From Myrica gale (lineage: Eukaryota > Streptophyta > Magnoliopsida > Fagales > Myricaceae), in NCBI GenBank assembly GCA_963930655.1, contig OZ005612.1:8747001-8811000 (forward strand): a DNA stretch of 64,000 bases, read 5' to 3'. This document shows, piece by piece, positions 11,400 to 21,702 of this stretch. How positions within the stretch are numbered: position 1 is the first letter of the stretch; every line of letters starts with the position of its first letter. The notes under the pieces are model-generated. The model made no database searches and was not told the DNA's origin. It saw only the letters and a list, made by a program, of their open reading frames with translations. Made by a program: the position numbers and the translations under genes.

Positions 11400-12330
11400 C
11401 ATTCAAAAACTTAATTGGTTTTTCACCTTCTGCATTTCTGCTTGTTGGTTTTTCAAGTTATCATAGTTGCTCTACCTTGACTTCAGCTCTTCTATTGTAG
11501 CTATAGCTGCCTCTAACTCACGAACAAGCTCGAGATCCCTTTGTATGGACACAGTAGAGGATGAGACAACAATAGGCTTCACAGAGTGACCTAAACCTCT
11601 CACATAGCTAGATATTTTCCCAGGGACTTGAGTAAAAATGCCAATGTCTTTTGGTGCTCCTGACTCTATAGTTGATTAGGATTGAATATCCACCATCTTC
11701 TCCTACAATCATAAAACTATATTATGAAATGTATTAACATAGTAGACTAAAACTAATTTACTTACATAACTATCTCTAGCAACATCAGACACCACCCTTC
11801 GCCATTTTTTATGATGCATCTTACTGTATAAATCTGCAGCTGTTGGTGTTCCACCCTTGAGGTCTTGTTGAAATTAAAAAGTGGTAATAATTATTTAATA
11901 TACTTATCAACTTCTTTTTATGCCAAACAAATGGTCTTGAACCACCAGATGGGTGTACCTTCAATTTCGATCTATTATTGGTGTTTACTCGACTACGCTC
12001 CTGCAAATGCAATAAACTCCATAATCTGCGTATCATTAAAAAAATATTGTTGCTTTTCATGAAACAATTACCTGATAAGAAGGCTAGGAGAATAGTTGAC
12101 AGCATAAAATCCAATTTTCTACAGACGTGTCCTCATAACAATGTTGCAATGCTTCATCCAAGCACTTTAACTTTTAAAATGTTTGTAAAGTTTTGCCTTG
12201 TGATTTTTGAAAGCCGCATTCATTATATAATTCACAATTTCGATATCTTCCCGTCTATCATAATTGAGCTCGAAGTCATCTTGTAAAAAGAACACAAAAA
12301 TAAATTAGAAACATATATGAGGGCGATGTA
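11400..12330 (-). pseudogene. CACTA accessory protein, transposase_24-like remnant
   Basis: On the minus strand, 'RVNTNNRSKLKVHPSGGSRP' (near 12000-11930) and 'GGTPTAADLYSKMHHKKWRR' (near 11860-11780) resemble the conserved core of the plant transposase_24 family (TNP1/TNPA-like). These exon-like pieces are separated by AT-rich, intron-like stretches. Upstream exons may lie at 13830-14400, beyond the Mutator-type insertion, which would then sit in this gene. I cannot define exact exons. The gene reads in the same direction as tnp2 and lies downstream of it, the usual order. Confidence 0.6.
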
Positions 12331-12340
12331 ATTAATCAAT

Positions 12341-13817
12341 GGGAAATTTACAAATAACTCACTGAGTTTTAGCGCCTTTTTAAAAAAATCACTGGGTTTT
12401 AAAAATTTTCAACACGCTCACTGGGTTTGTCATTTTGGTATCAAAACTCACTGGACCCAACGCCGTTAGACATGTTTAACGGAAAATTCATCTCGTCCAA
12501 TCACAATATGACACGTGCCATGAAATAAATAAAAATAAAAATATTTTTTTAAAAAATAAATCAAAATTAATTTTAAAAAACGGTATTTAAAAAAATGAAG
12601 GAAATTTACAAATAACTCAATAAGTTTTAGCTCCTTTTTAAAAATCTCACTGGGTTTTAAACAATTTCAAAACGCTCACTGGGTTTGTCATTTTAGTATC
12701 AAAACTCACTGGACTCAACGCTGTTAGAGCGAGGATGTGACACATGTCATTAAATAAATAAAAATAAATCTAAAACTAATAAAAAAAACATAATTAATTT
12801 TTTTTAAAAGAGCGGGGACCACCACCCAATGGGCGGCCAGAGGGAGGGCTCCTCTACCCCGACCACCCAGACCACCACCCGGGGTGGAGGAACCGTCCCT
12901 CTGGCCGCCCAGAGGTGGAGGGGGAGATCCTCCTCCCCCGACAATTAGAGGAGGGGGATTGCCCCTCCACCGTGGAAGGATTAGGGGTCCCCGATCATTT
13001 TTAAAAAATAAAAAAATAATTGTGTTTTTTTTATTAATTTTGGATTTTTTTTTTATTTTTTATTTTTTATTTAATGACACGTGTCACATTATTTAATGAT
13101 ACGTGACCCTCCGTTGGCTGCCCAGTTCTGGGCTACCATGGGTGGACCCCCTCCACCCATCCGCGTCTGGGTGGGTGTTGGGGGACCTCCCCTATCCCGC
13201 AATCCAAAGAGACCATCGCTCGGGGTGGAGGAGCCCTCCCTCTGGCCGCCCAGTTCTTGGCGACCAGAGGTGGAGGGGGGATCCACCGAGAACGGATCAG
13301 GGGTCCCCGCTTTTTTTAAAAAAAAAAAAATTTAATTATTTTTTATTAATTTTAGATTATTTATTTATTTAATGACATGTGTCACATTGTGATTTATTTA
13401 TTTAATGACATGTGTCACATCCCCGCTCTAGCAATGTTGGGTCCAGTGAGTTTTGATACTAAAATGACAAACCTAGTGAGCGTTTTGAAATTGTTTAAAA
13501 CCCAGTGAGTTTTTTAAAAAGGAGCTAAAACTTAGTGAGTTATTTGTAAATTTACTTCTTCTTTTTTAAATTACGTTTTTTTAAATTAATTTTGATTTTT
13601 TTTGTATTTTTTTAAAATTATTATTATTTATTTATTTAATGACACGTGTCACATTGTGATTGGACTGGATGGATTTTCCGTTAAACATGTCTAACGGCAT
13701 TAGGTCGAGTGAGTTTTGATACCAAAATGACAAACCTAGTGAGCGTTTTGAAATTGTTTAAATCCGAGTGATTTTTTTAAAAAGGCTAAAACTCAGTGAG
13801 TTATTTGTAACTTTCCC
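12341..13817. mobile_element. Mutator-type non-autonomous element, 9-bp target duplication TTAATCAAT
   Basis: The left end is GGGAAATTTACAAATAACTC and the right end is its imperfect complement, ending GTTATTTGTAACTTTCCC. TTAATCAAT is repeated exactly at 12332-12340 and 13818-13826. A 9-bp duplication with terminal inverted repeats of more than 150 bases is typical of MULEs. The terminal blocks (TTACAAATAACTCACTGAG, CACTGGGTTTGTCATTTTGG, GACACGTG) recur at 12600-13553, so a second copy of the family is nested inside. The GC-rich centre (12820-13310) has no convincing gene. Confidence 0.92.
12600..13553. mobile_element. Second copy of the same MULE family nested inside the first
   Basis: It starts GGAAATTTACAAATAACTC at 12600 and ends GAGTTATTTGTAAATTTAC near 13553, repeating the whole order of terminal blocks of the outer element. 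No clear 9-bp duplication flanks it. It could be a nested insertion that has lost its duplication, or an internal duplication of the ends. Confidence 0.65.
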
Positions 13818-13826
13818 TTAATCAAT

Positions 13827-14454
13827 TAGATACATACCAAAACACGCTCCTTGATATATTCTTTTACAAAATTTGGAACCTTTACCCAGGTCTGTGTGGC
13901 AAATAGAGCATGAATTCAAACAAGTGTTCCAATCAACGATGCAAGACGATTAGATTCATCACCAACTGTGCCCCCGGTGCCCATTGGGGATACTGACTGA
14001 CATCTTACCGCTTGCTCGCACTTTGGCAAAAGTCACTCCTCTTGACTTCCCACACACTCGTCAGGCAGGTGTAGTTGCTACAAATATAATACAAGTGAGT
14101 TAGAAGATTAAAACATACGTGAATGCATAGTCAAAATCAATCTACCCAAAAGTAGTATAATGTTTAGAGAACTTACAGGCCACACTACTCTGTACGAGAG
14201 CATGACTGTTTAAAGGTGTTTCACTAGACACCCTCGGCGTTGTATTTGGGGTAGAATGCATAGGTTAGGAAGTCTCCACATGGTTTGATGAAAAGGTAAG
14301 AGCGGATCGTTGACGTTTTCCACCTATCGCTATGACGTTAACCTAACAAATTAAAATACAATCAAACCATATCATCAGCGGATGTGTCATCATCAATAGA
14401 AATCGACAAATTTTCTTCCTCATCAGCAGTGACTTTTTTCTCCTCGCTTTAATA
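13827..14454. other. CACTA interior between tnp2 and the MULE insertion
   Basis: Probably 5' exons and introns of the accessory gene on the minus strand. Frames are too broken to assign. Confidence 0.4.
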
Positions 14455-17400
14455 ATCTATTAAGTCGTATTCTTCAACCATTTCTTCTACTTCGGTTGAA
14501 GCATCCACAGTTTCAGGCTCAACATCATTTCTATGCAATGTGATCAAATCATAATCCCTGGAATCTACAAAGAGCTGAAAGGACACAGTTTCTTCATATG
14601 CTTCATTCGATAATGCCTCTTCAATGTCCTTGTCACCATTGTCTACCACTTCAGGAATATCATAAATATTCCTATGACCAAGTTTTTGAACCACCTGCTA
14701 GTGACCTTTAGAGTCAGTGTCAGGTAAATAAAACACTTTATTAGCTTGACTACAAAGTATGAATGAATCATTTTGGTACCATTTGTGAGATGTACTCACA
14801 CTTGTAAAATATTTATCTGTACATATGCCTACATTCTATTTTTCCACATCTTACCATTCACACTTGAATAAGTACACGACATTCCCTCATAAATATTGTA
14901 ATGCAGAGATTTCCAATACCACACCGTAAAAATCAATATATTTCCCATCTTGATCTCCTGGAACTACCACTCCACTATTTTGAGTATTACGACATTGTTC
15001 TCGATCAATAGTGTGATACCTAACCACTTCGACGATACATCCAGAGTATCGTTTAGCACGTTCATCAGGACCATATGCCAATGCATATAAATCATCATGT
15101 ACATTCAAGGAATTTTCATCACGCAAGTTGTTAATCTATAAACCTGAAAATAAAACATATTAATAATACATGACAAATAAATCCTACGAAATATATCAAT
15201 ATAAATGAAATATATATATTCTTAGTTAAGAATTCATACATGTTTCTTGAACCACTATGGAAACTCTTCCTCATGCTGACTCTCGACATTGGTTGAACTT
15301 TGTCTCTTTAGAATGTTAATATGTTCACTATAGTTATATCATTAATTGATAAAAATTAACGTAAAGAAATTGAAACCGAAAAAGTACAATATTAAGTATA
15401 ATTAAGAACTTACTACAGGTATGCATCAATTTCAGAGCAATTGTTCAACACGTATCATCTAGCTTTTTGAACTCTGTTACCAAGCAAATCGTACCCTATT
15501 TCAGCTCCTAATGGCTTGACATCTTGTGAAAAATTATTGAACTTATCATGTGTTAGATGCTCTTTTCTTCCAACAATATTTTTTCCCCTCTGTTAAAACG
15601 TGTCTCAACACCACCACGATCCATAGAAGAGAACGTAAGACATTCGTAATCCACATATGCCTCAGCGATTGCCCCTTTGCGGGGGCTTTATTGTGAGCAA
15701 AACGTTTAAGTCTCCCCAGAAACTGCGCTATCGGATACATCCACCGACAAGTACTGGGCCAGCAAGGATAGCTTCACGAGGAAGGTAGACAGCTAAATGA
15801 ACCATTGCATCTAAGAATGAAGGTGAAAATATTCTCTCCAACTTACATAGGATCATGCCAATATTTTCGTCCAAACAACTCAAGGCATCTATACTAATGT
15901 ACAAGAACACAAATCCAAACAAAAAAGGCTCAGCTCCGTTATTGCAACCATCTTTGCTCAAATAACCACAAATGGCAACTGGAAGCACACGCTAGAGAAA
16001 TACATGACAATCTTGGCTTTTCATTCCAGTGATTTTACCTTCCTTCTCTTTTACACAACGAGAGATATTAGAAGCATACACATCTGGAAACTTTACATTT
16101 ATCACCTAATTACAAAATCCAACCCTCTCTTTCGTTGTTAAAGTATAACATGCATGTGATATAATATAGGATTGACCACGAGGTTGTAGATGTAAATCTC
16201 TCTTCACTTTCATCTTAGCTAAATCTTTTCGAGAGTTCACTGTATCTTTTGTCTTAGCCTCGATAATCAACAATGTCCCGATAATATTCTCACATATATT
16301 TTTCTCAATATGCAAAACATCCAAATTGTGGTGCACTTTCAAAGTTGACCAGTATGGTAACTCAAAAAAGATAATATTCTTTCTCCAATTCAACTCCTCC
16401 TCAGTACGTTTTCTTTTTTTCAAAGCTTTACTAAACTGTACTGGTCTTACCCTCGTTAACTGCATTAATATATCCTTATCTGACAATTCACTCGGTGGTA
16501 GCCCATACTCTTCTTCACCATTAAACGTTGTACGATTCTTCCTCCAACTGTGACCTATTGGTAAATAACAACGGTGACCCATGTAGCACATCTTTCTTCC
16601 GTGTGGTAGATATTTAGAAGCAGTAAATTGGTTACACATTGGACATGCCAATTTTCCCATCGTACTCCACCCAGATAAATTACCGTATACTGAAAAATCA
16701 TTGATAGTCCACATCATTGCTGCATGTATTTGAAAATAACTAGATGTTGATGCAACAAATATACGAACACCTTCGACCCATAATATTTTCATATCTTCCA
16801 CCAAGGATGTAAGTAAACATCAATATCGTTTCCTGGAGGTCTTGGTCCGGGAATAAGTAACGTCATCATAAATAATGGATAATTCATGCACTTGGAACGT
16901 GGCAATTTGTATGGCATAAGCGCCATTGGCCACATGCTATAACTCGTACTCATGTTGCCAAGTGGATTAAATCCATTGGAGGCTAATTCAAGATGCACAT
17001 TGCGAGCTTCCCGTCCAAACTATTTATATTCCTTATCAAACTCTTTACATGCAAACGAATCTCCTGGATGCCTCAGATTGTATTCATCTAGGATCCGTTT
17101 TTCTCTCTGTCATTTCATACCTTCAGCTGTCTTTTTTGAAATAAATGGGAAATGACGCAGAAATTTCTTAGGAATTTTCTTCCGTTTTGTCGCACTATTG
17201 ACTCATCTAGATTCACCACATATAATGCACACTTCTAACTTTTCTGTTTCCTTCCAAAATAAAATACAATCATTGACGCATGCATGTATAGGTATACAAT
17301 CAAGACTCAGATCCCGATTTAATGTCCTTGCCCCTATATAATTTACGTAGGGTCTCTCATTCTGGAAGAGCTTCTTTAATCAAATCTAACATCTTATTAA

Positions 17401-17737
17401 ATGTTCTAATACTCATTTTTTGCAGGGTCTTTATGTGCATCAATCATACCGTGAATGCTAACTTTGAAAAATGCTCACAACCTCGATAAAGAGGACGTTT
17501 TGCATTTTTCAATAGGTAATCAAACTCTTTTGCTCCATATTCCCCTATAGTTGTTTCATCATTATTATGTTCATCTCCAGATGTTGTACCCGTAAACATC
17601 CCCGAACCGATATCCTCCAACATTTCATCTATTTCCTCTATTGGTTCGTCAGCATCATTCACTTCATCCTCATTGCTATTATCTACTATAGTATCAACAT
17701 GACTAAACTCACCATATGGTTCACCATACAAACCCAT
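14455..17737 (-). pseudogene. CACTA transposase (tnp2-type), degenerate
   Basis: Minus-strand pieces appear in the order of a plant En/Spm tnp2 protein. First is an acidic N-terminus ending 'KNAKRPLYRGCEHFSKLAF' (17737-17444). The transposase core follows with 'ELASNGFNPLGNMSTSYSMW', 'LLIPGPRPPGNDIDVYLHPW' and 'DFSVYGNLSGWSTMGKLACP' (17000-16600), and with 'HHNLDVLHIEKNICENI' near 16300. A DUF4218-like part ('DAMVHLAVYLPREA') lies at 15990-15560, and a DUF4216-like part at 15126-14887 ('KYIDFYGVVLEISAL'). An acidic tail ends at 14455. Frameshifts and stops separate the pieces. The enzyme would cut and join CACTA ends; this copy cannot make it in one frame. The 5' end is toward 17.7 kb. Confidence 0.88.
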
Positions 17738-17767
17738 TTATTATAATTTTATCAATTTCATTCACAA

Positions 17768-18439
17768 TCAAATAATCCTCAACTTTCCCCACTTCCTGAA
17801 AGTATACATTAATACACCGCCAACAAAGGCACATAATCTTTGGATCTTTTCGTCAAGTGTCTTTGTCTTTGAAAATGTATGTTTTGTAAACTTCATCCAT
17901 TTATTGAAATCATCAAAACCTCGATTGTGCACAAAAGCCAACAGGTATATTAATGTAGATGGCACAGACATATCTTCACCCATCACTTCCTTCCACACTT
18001 CTTCTGGTGTCATGTCAAACAGAGAGCCAATGGTAAGGTATGTCGGCACCTGGGGTCTCAGTAATCCAATAAAGTGAGCAATTATATTAGTGGATAGTGT
18101 GAAAAAGACTCCCCACACTTCGATAGTCAGCTCCTCAATATTAGCATCAACAGTGAGAACTTGTGCATAGAAGTCACGCACAAGATCAAAGTATACCTCA
18201 CTAGTAGATTCGAGAAACTGAGTCCATCCCCTCTGCTCAAAGTTAGATTGTATGCTATGACCACCATACTTGAAATTGTTGAAATCTCTCAAGTGAACAA
18301 CTCGATCAATAACAATCACTCTCTTGTAAATCAACGTTTGATGCTGAGCTAGAGATAATGACTCTCTAGGTTGAGCCGCTTGTGAAGATAAGGAAGCACG
18401 TCTTCTTGGTGCCATTTTGAAAGCTGCAAAAGAATTCAA
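17768..18439 (-). CDS. Chimeric open frame: retroelement accessory-ORF domain fused to LTR-derived tail
   Basis: An uninterrupted 223-residue frame. Residues ~40-150 ('FEQRGWTQFLE', 'LVRDFYAQVL', 'GVFFTLSTNIIAHFIGL') look like the 'putative plant transposon protein' domain (PF20167-like), also seen in the accessory ORFs of elements B and D. From about residue 168 ('LLAFVHNRGFDDFNKWM') it is encoded by the first ~105 bases of an LTR: the DNA at 17847-17952 matches the start of the solo LTR at 4667-5839 (TGTTGGCTTTTGTGCACAAT). It lies inside the CACTA element, upstream of and parallel to tnp2. It could be a captured piece of a retroelement, or simply a chance open frame. Expression and function are unknown. 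Confidence 0.55.
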   Translation of the reverse strand: MNSFAAFKMAPRRRASLSSQAAQPRESLSLAQHQTLIYKRVIVIDRVVHLRDFNNFKYGGHSIQSNFEQRGWTQFLESTSEVYFDLVRDFYAQVLTVDANIEELTIEVWGVFFTLSTNIIAHFIGLLRPQVPTYLTIGSLFDMTPEEVWKEVMGEDMSVPSTLIYLLAFVHNRGFDDFNKWMKFTKHTFSKTKTLDEKIQRLCAFVGGVLMYTFRKWGKLRII

Positions 18440-19139
18440 GCTAAAATTAATTATTATATATTCAAAATAAAGTGATTATCTGAATAAAATCATAAGGATA
18501 CCTTCTATCTTACAATATGTTATTAAAAAAGGAAAAAAAATCAAGAAAATGATCCCTAGTCCTAATCTACCCTACTGTCTATATATTAAGTTGGCTAAGT
18601 TAGTAAGAATATCATGAAGTGTGATCAGTGATAAAAAAATACACACAGTTTGCACCTCAATACATGGCCATAGCATAGCTACCTTTTAAAAAAAAAATCT
18701 TTTCATTATACTGCAATGAAAACATCTTTGCACTAAGGAAAAAAGAGTCGTATAACTTAGAATGGGTAAATTGGCACAACAAAATAATACTTTGCACAAG
18801 AATAGCACTATGAAAATTCGGACTCCGAGTAATAAAAACATGGATGAAAACATCTTGCACTAAGGGAAAAAAAAACAAGAACTTGATCACACATATAACA
18901 TATTTTAAGCATAAAACGTAGACGAAACGTAATATGTAACTATCGTAAACAAAATATAAAACATAGATGAAAATGTTAAGGGAAACTAGCAAGAAAAACA
19001 ATGAAAAGGACCGGACATGATCCACGTACCTGAGGAAGCGAGTCTGAGTAATCTGGTAACTGAAAATGGAGAGCCTCTGGTTTTCTGGACGACATGTAGA
19101 ACCAAACGTAAGGTGGACGTTTTTTATAGTGTGGACATT
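18440..19139. other. CACTA 5' interior, no gene seen
   Basis: AT-rich sequence between the coding part and the right subterminal zone. A 188-residue minus-strand frame (19223-18657) has no recognised domain and low-complexity composition. Confidence 0.45.
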
Positions 19140-20053
19140 TGTTTCGAACAAACAACCTTTTAAAACCTGATCATTTCGAGAGGTTGACTTCGATTGGTTT
19201 CTGTTCGAATGGTATAAACTCATTCAAACAATATTTGGACAGATGCACAAATCAACGAGTCTACAATTAACATGTGGTGCAATCCTTCGACATCCGTCGA
19301 ACGAGAAGACTATGTTCTAACAGGTTTAGGCGTTTCAAGCAATGAAGCGAAGCCTCACTCACCAACGAACTAAAATCAGACATTTGTCAAAACTAGTGCA
19401 AATGAACACAGCCGTTCGAACATGTTCAGGCATAGCAGGCAACGAAGAGACATGCGACACCTCACTCACCAACAAACTAAAATCACACATCTGTCACTAC
19501 TCATTCGAATGAATCCAGCAGTTCGAACTTGTTCAGGCATTGCAGGCAATGAAGAGACGTTGCCTGTAACGCCTCACTCACCAATGAACCAATATCAGAC
19601 ACTTGTCGCACCTCGTTCGAACACACAAGTCCTGTTCGAACGACTATGTACCAATATTCTACGATGTTTCTATTCGACGATGATAAGAACATGTCGTTGC
19701 AAAAATATCTCGTTCGAACTAATGTTTCTGATCATACAACTATTTTAATTTTGCGACGAAAATATTTCGTCACTGAAAAATTCTAACCAATAACAACTAA
19801 ATTATTTGCAACAGAATTAGTTAAGGCGTTGCTAAATATCGTTTGAACAAGATTTGGTGCACTATTTTATTAATTTTATGGCTTTTTCTACCAGTTCAAA
19901 CATGTATAATGTGTTCGAACAGGTGTTTTGGCGACGACTTTTTTTTTCTTCGATGAAGATTTTCCGTATATGTTATCAGCAACGAAATATTTATGTCATA
20001 AATTAGTTTCATCACTGAAAATTTCGCCGCTGAAAGTCAGATCTGTGGTAGTG
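19140..20053. repeat. Right subterminal repeat zone of the CACTA element
   Basis: More than ten TTCGAAC-core motifs occur between 19140 and 19925, followed by CGACGAAAATATTTCGTCACTGA inverted motifs toward the terminus at 20053. Around 19340-19600 a ~100-base unit (CAGGCATAGCAGGCAACGAA... CTCACTCACCAA) is repeated about three times. This zone would include the promoter of the minus-strand genes. Confidence 0.75.
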
Positions 20054-20327
20054 AAAGTGTTCGGCTTTATAGTAGATCTCTCCATTATTCAATATTATCT
20101 GAATAAAGGGGGAACAAAGGATGAATAAAGAAGACGATTGAACTGATAATAGAATCTATGGCCTGGAGCAATGCATGCATGCAACGTTTTGATCAACCTC
20201 ATCTCATGAATATTAACGAGCTAAAGAATCAGTGACACTTGCTGCCACATAGTTTTGTGATCGTGCTTCTTGACCTTCCTTACAAACGAATATGGGGTCA
20301 CCAATAGTTTTGAAACTTTATACATAT

Positions 20328-20564
20328 GGGAAAAGATTCGGTCATAAGATAGCTTATTCTAAGAAGTGATAAGAAGCGGTCAAGATTGGGTAAATGCTAT
20401 CCAACCATTATAATCAAGACACCTCATTTAATGAGGTGAACCAAGTTTGACTCGTCTTAGTTTGAATATTGCTAAGCCAAGCCATTTGTTTTTGTTGCCC
20501 CTTCTAAGCCCCACGTGACCCAACACCCCCTTTCTTCACTAACACGTCTCCCCCTTCGTCTTCC
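20328..20564 (+). repeat. Left TIR of the FAR1-type MULE
   Basis: Pairs with 25733-25969. Shared landmarks in order are AAGATTCGGTCATAAGATAG, CTCATTTAATGAGGTGAACC, CCCCACGTGACCCAACACCC and CACGTCTCCCCCTTCGTCTT. Confidence 0.93.
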
Positions 20565-20762
20565 TGTTTGGCTTGAAATTAGATTTTTTCAAACATTCCT
20601 TTGGCTTTAAGAACACGCTTCCCTGTCCCCCCCAATTTTTCTCCATCTTCCCTGAACCTCTCTTGCAGAACAGTGTCCTTCGACTTGCAGAACAACATCC
20701 TTCGTCTTGCAGAACGCCTGGCCTCTGGGTAACTTCTTGGTATGGATCTAAAACCTTGCTAC

Positions 20763-21073
20763 TTTTTGTAACTTCTTGTTACGTAATAAAGTGCGACACC
20801 CGCTTGGGCAGCATCCTTAAACTCTGCTGGCATGTTGTAAAATGAAAAATTCACGTGCTAGTACCCCTCTGCTACTTTTTGTAACTTCTTGTTATGTAAT
20901 AAAGTGCAACACCCGTTTGAGCATCTCAAGGGCTACCGTCTGATTCTTCCATATAGACTAATCTAGTAATCTGTGAAATGAAATGCGAAACGGCTTATAT
21001 GAACCTTGGTTGAGTGGCAGCATCCTCTGTTGTCATGATGCAAAATGACAAATTCACGTGCTGGTCCCCCTCC
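20763..21073 (+). repeat. Short direct repeats in the MULE leader
   Basis: A ~57-base unit (TTTGTAACTTCTTGTTA, AATAAAGTGC, ACACCCG) occurs at 20763 and 20872. A second unit around AAATTCACGTGCT occurs at 20846 and 21050. They lie between the left TIR and the transposase start. Confidence 0.7.
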
Positions 21074-21702
21074 TCCTCGTTAAAGGCGTTTTTTGTCCCT
21101 AAATAACAAAACCAAATATTTTTCCTCCCGGCCCTATTTGCCTACGCTATTTCCACCCAATCCACCATTGCTTTTATCTAGTCCTACAACACGGTCAGCG
21201 AATGGGGAGGGTGCTATTAAGAGAGAAAAAAAAGAGCAAACTGCTGGCACATTCAAACTCTGTTTACCGACTTTCTTTTTTTCGTCTATTGATGGCTTGT
21301 GTTCTCTTTTTCTCGAACCACATGAGGACAATTATAGTAAAGTGATAATGTGATAAACTTGTATGCTAGTAACTTGATAACGTGATAAGCTTGGGTTATT
21401 GACTCCTATTACTTTGATTGTTTCAGTAACGTGATAAGCTTGTATGATTCACCTAACTAGTGGCACCATGTGATTGATTTGTTTTGTGTCTCTAGCGATT
21501 TTAGCCCTTTTACTAATTTGGGTTATTGAAGTTATCAGGTTGATAAATGGCAGAGATACAGAGCAGTAACCGGAATATGAATAGAAGGGGGTATAGTAGT
21601 ACCTCAAACTCGGAAGTTTCGTCAATTTTTTTGGCCTATCTTTGGACGGATTCAAATAAATCTTTATTTATTTAATTTGAATGTCTGGACTGTGTAGGTG
21701 AA

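Larger units (their letters stand above)
10557..20053 (-). mobile_element. CACTA (En/Spm) transposon, near complete, genes on minus strand
   Basis: The left end is CACTACAACAGTATTCACTT; the right end, read inward, is CACTACCACAGATCTGACTT. AAA flanks both ends (10554-10556 and 20054-20056), the expected 3-bp duplication though low in information. Both subterminal zones carry TTCAGCGACGAAAATTT-type and GTTCGAAC-type motifs. The minus strand holds a tnp2-type gene and a transposase_24-like gene, both broken. A Mutator-type element (12341-13817) has jumped in, and an LTR/accessory-ORF chimera sits at 17768-18439. Confidence 0.9.

Noticed and set aside
12884..13372. Proline/glycine-rich open frames in the centre of the Mutator-type element
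   Set aside because: All frames are open because of GC-rich inverted sequence; no domain and no codon pattern.
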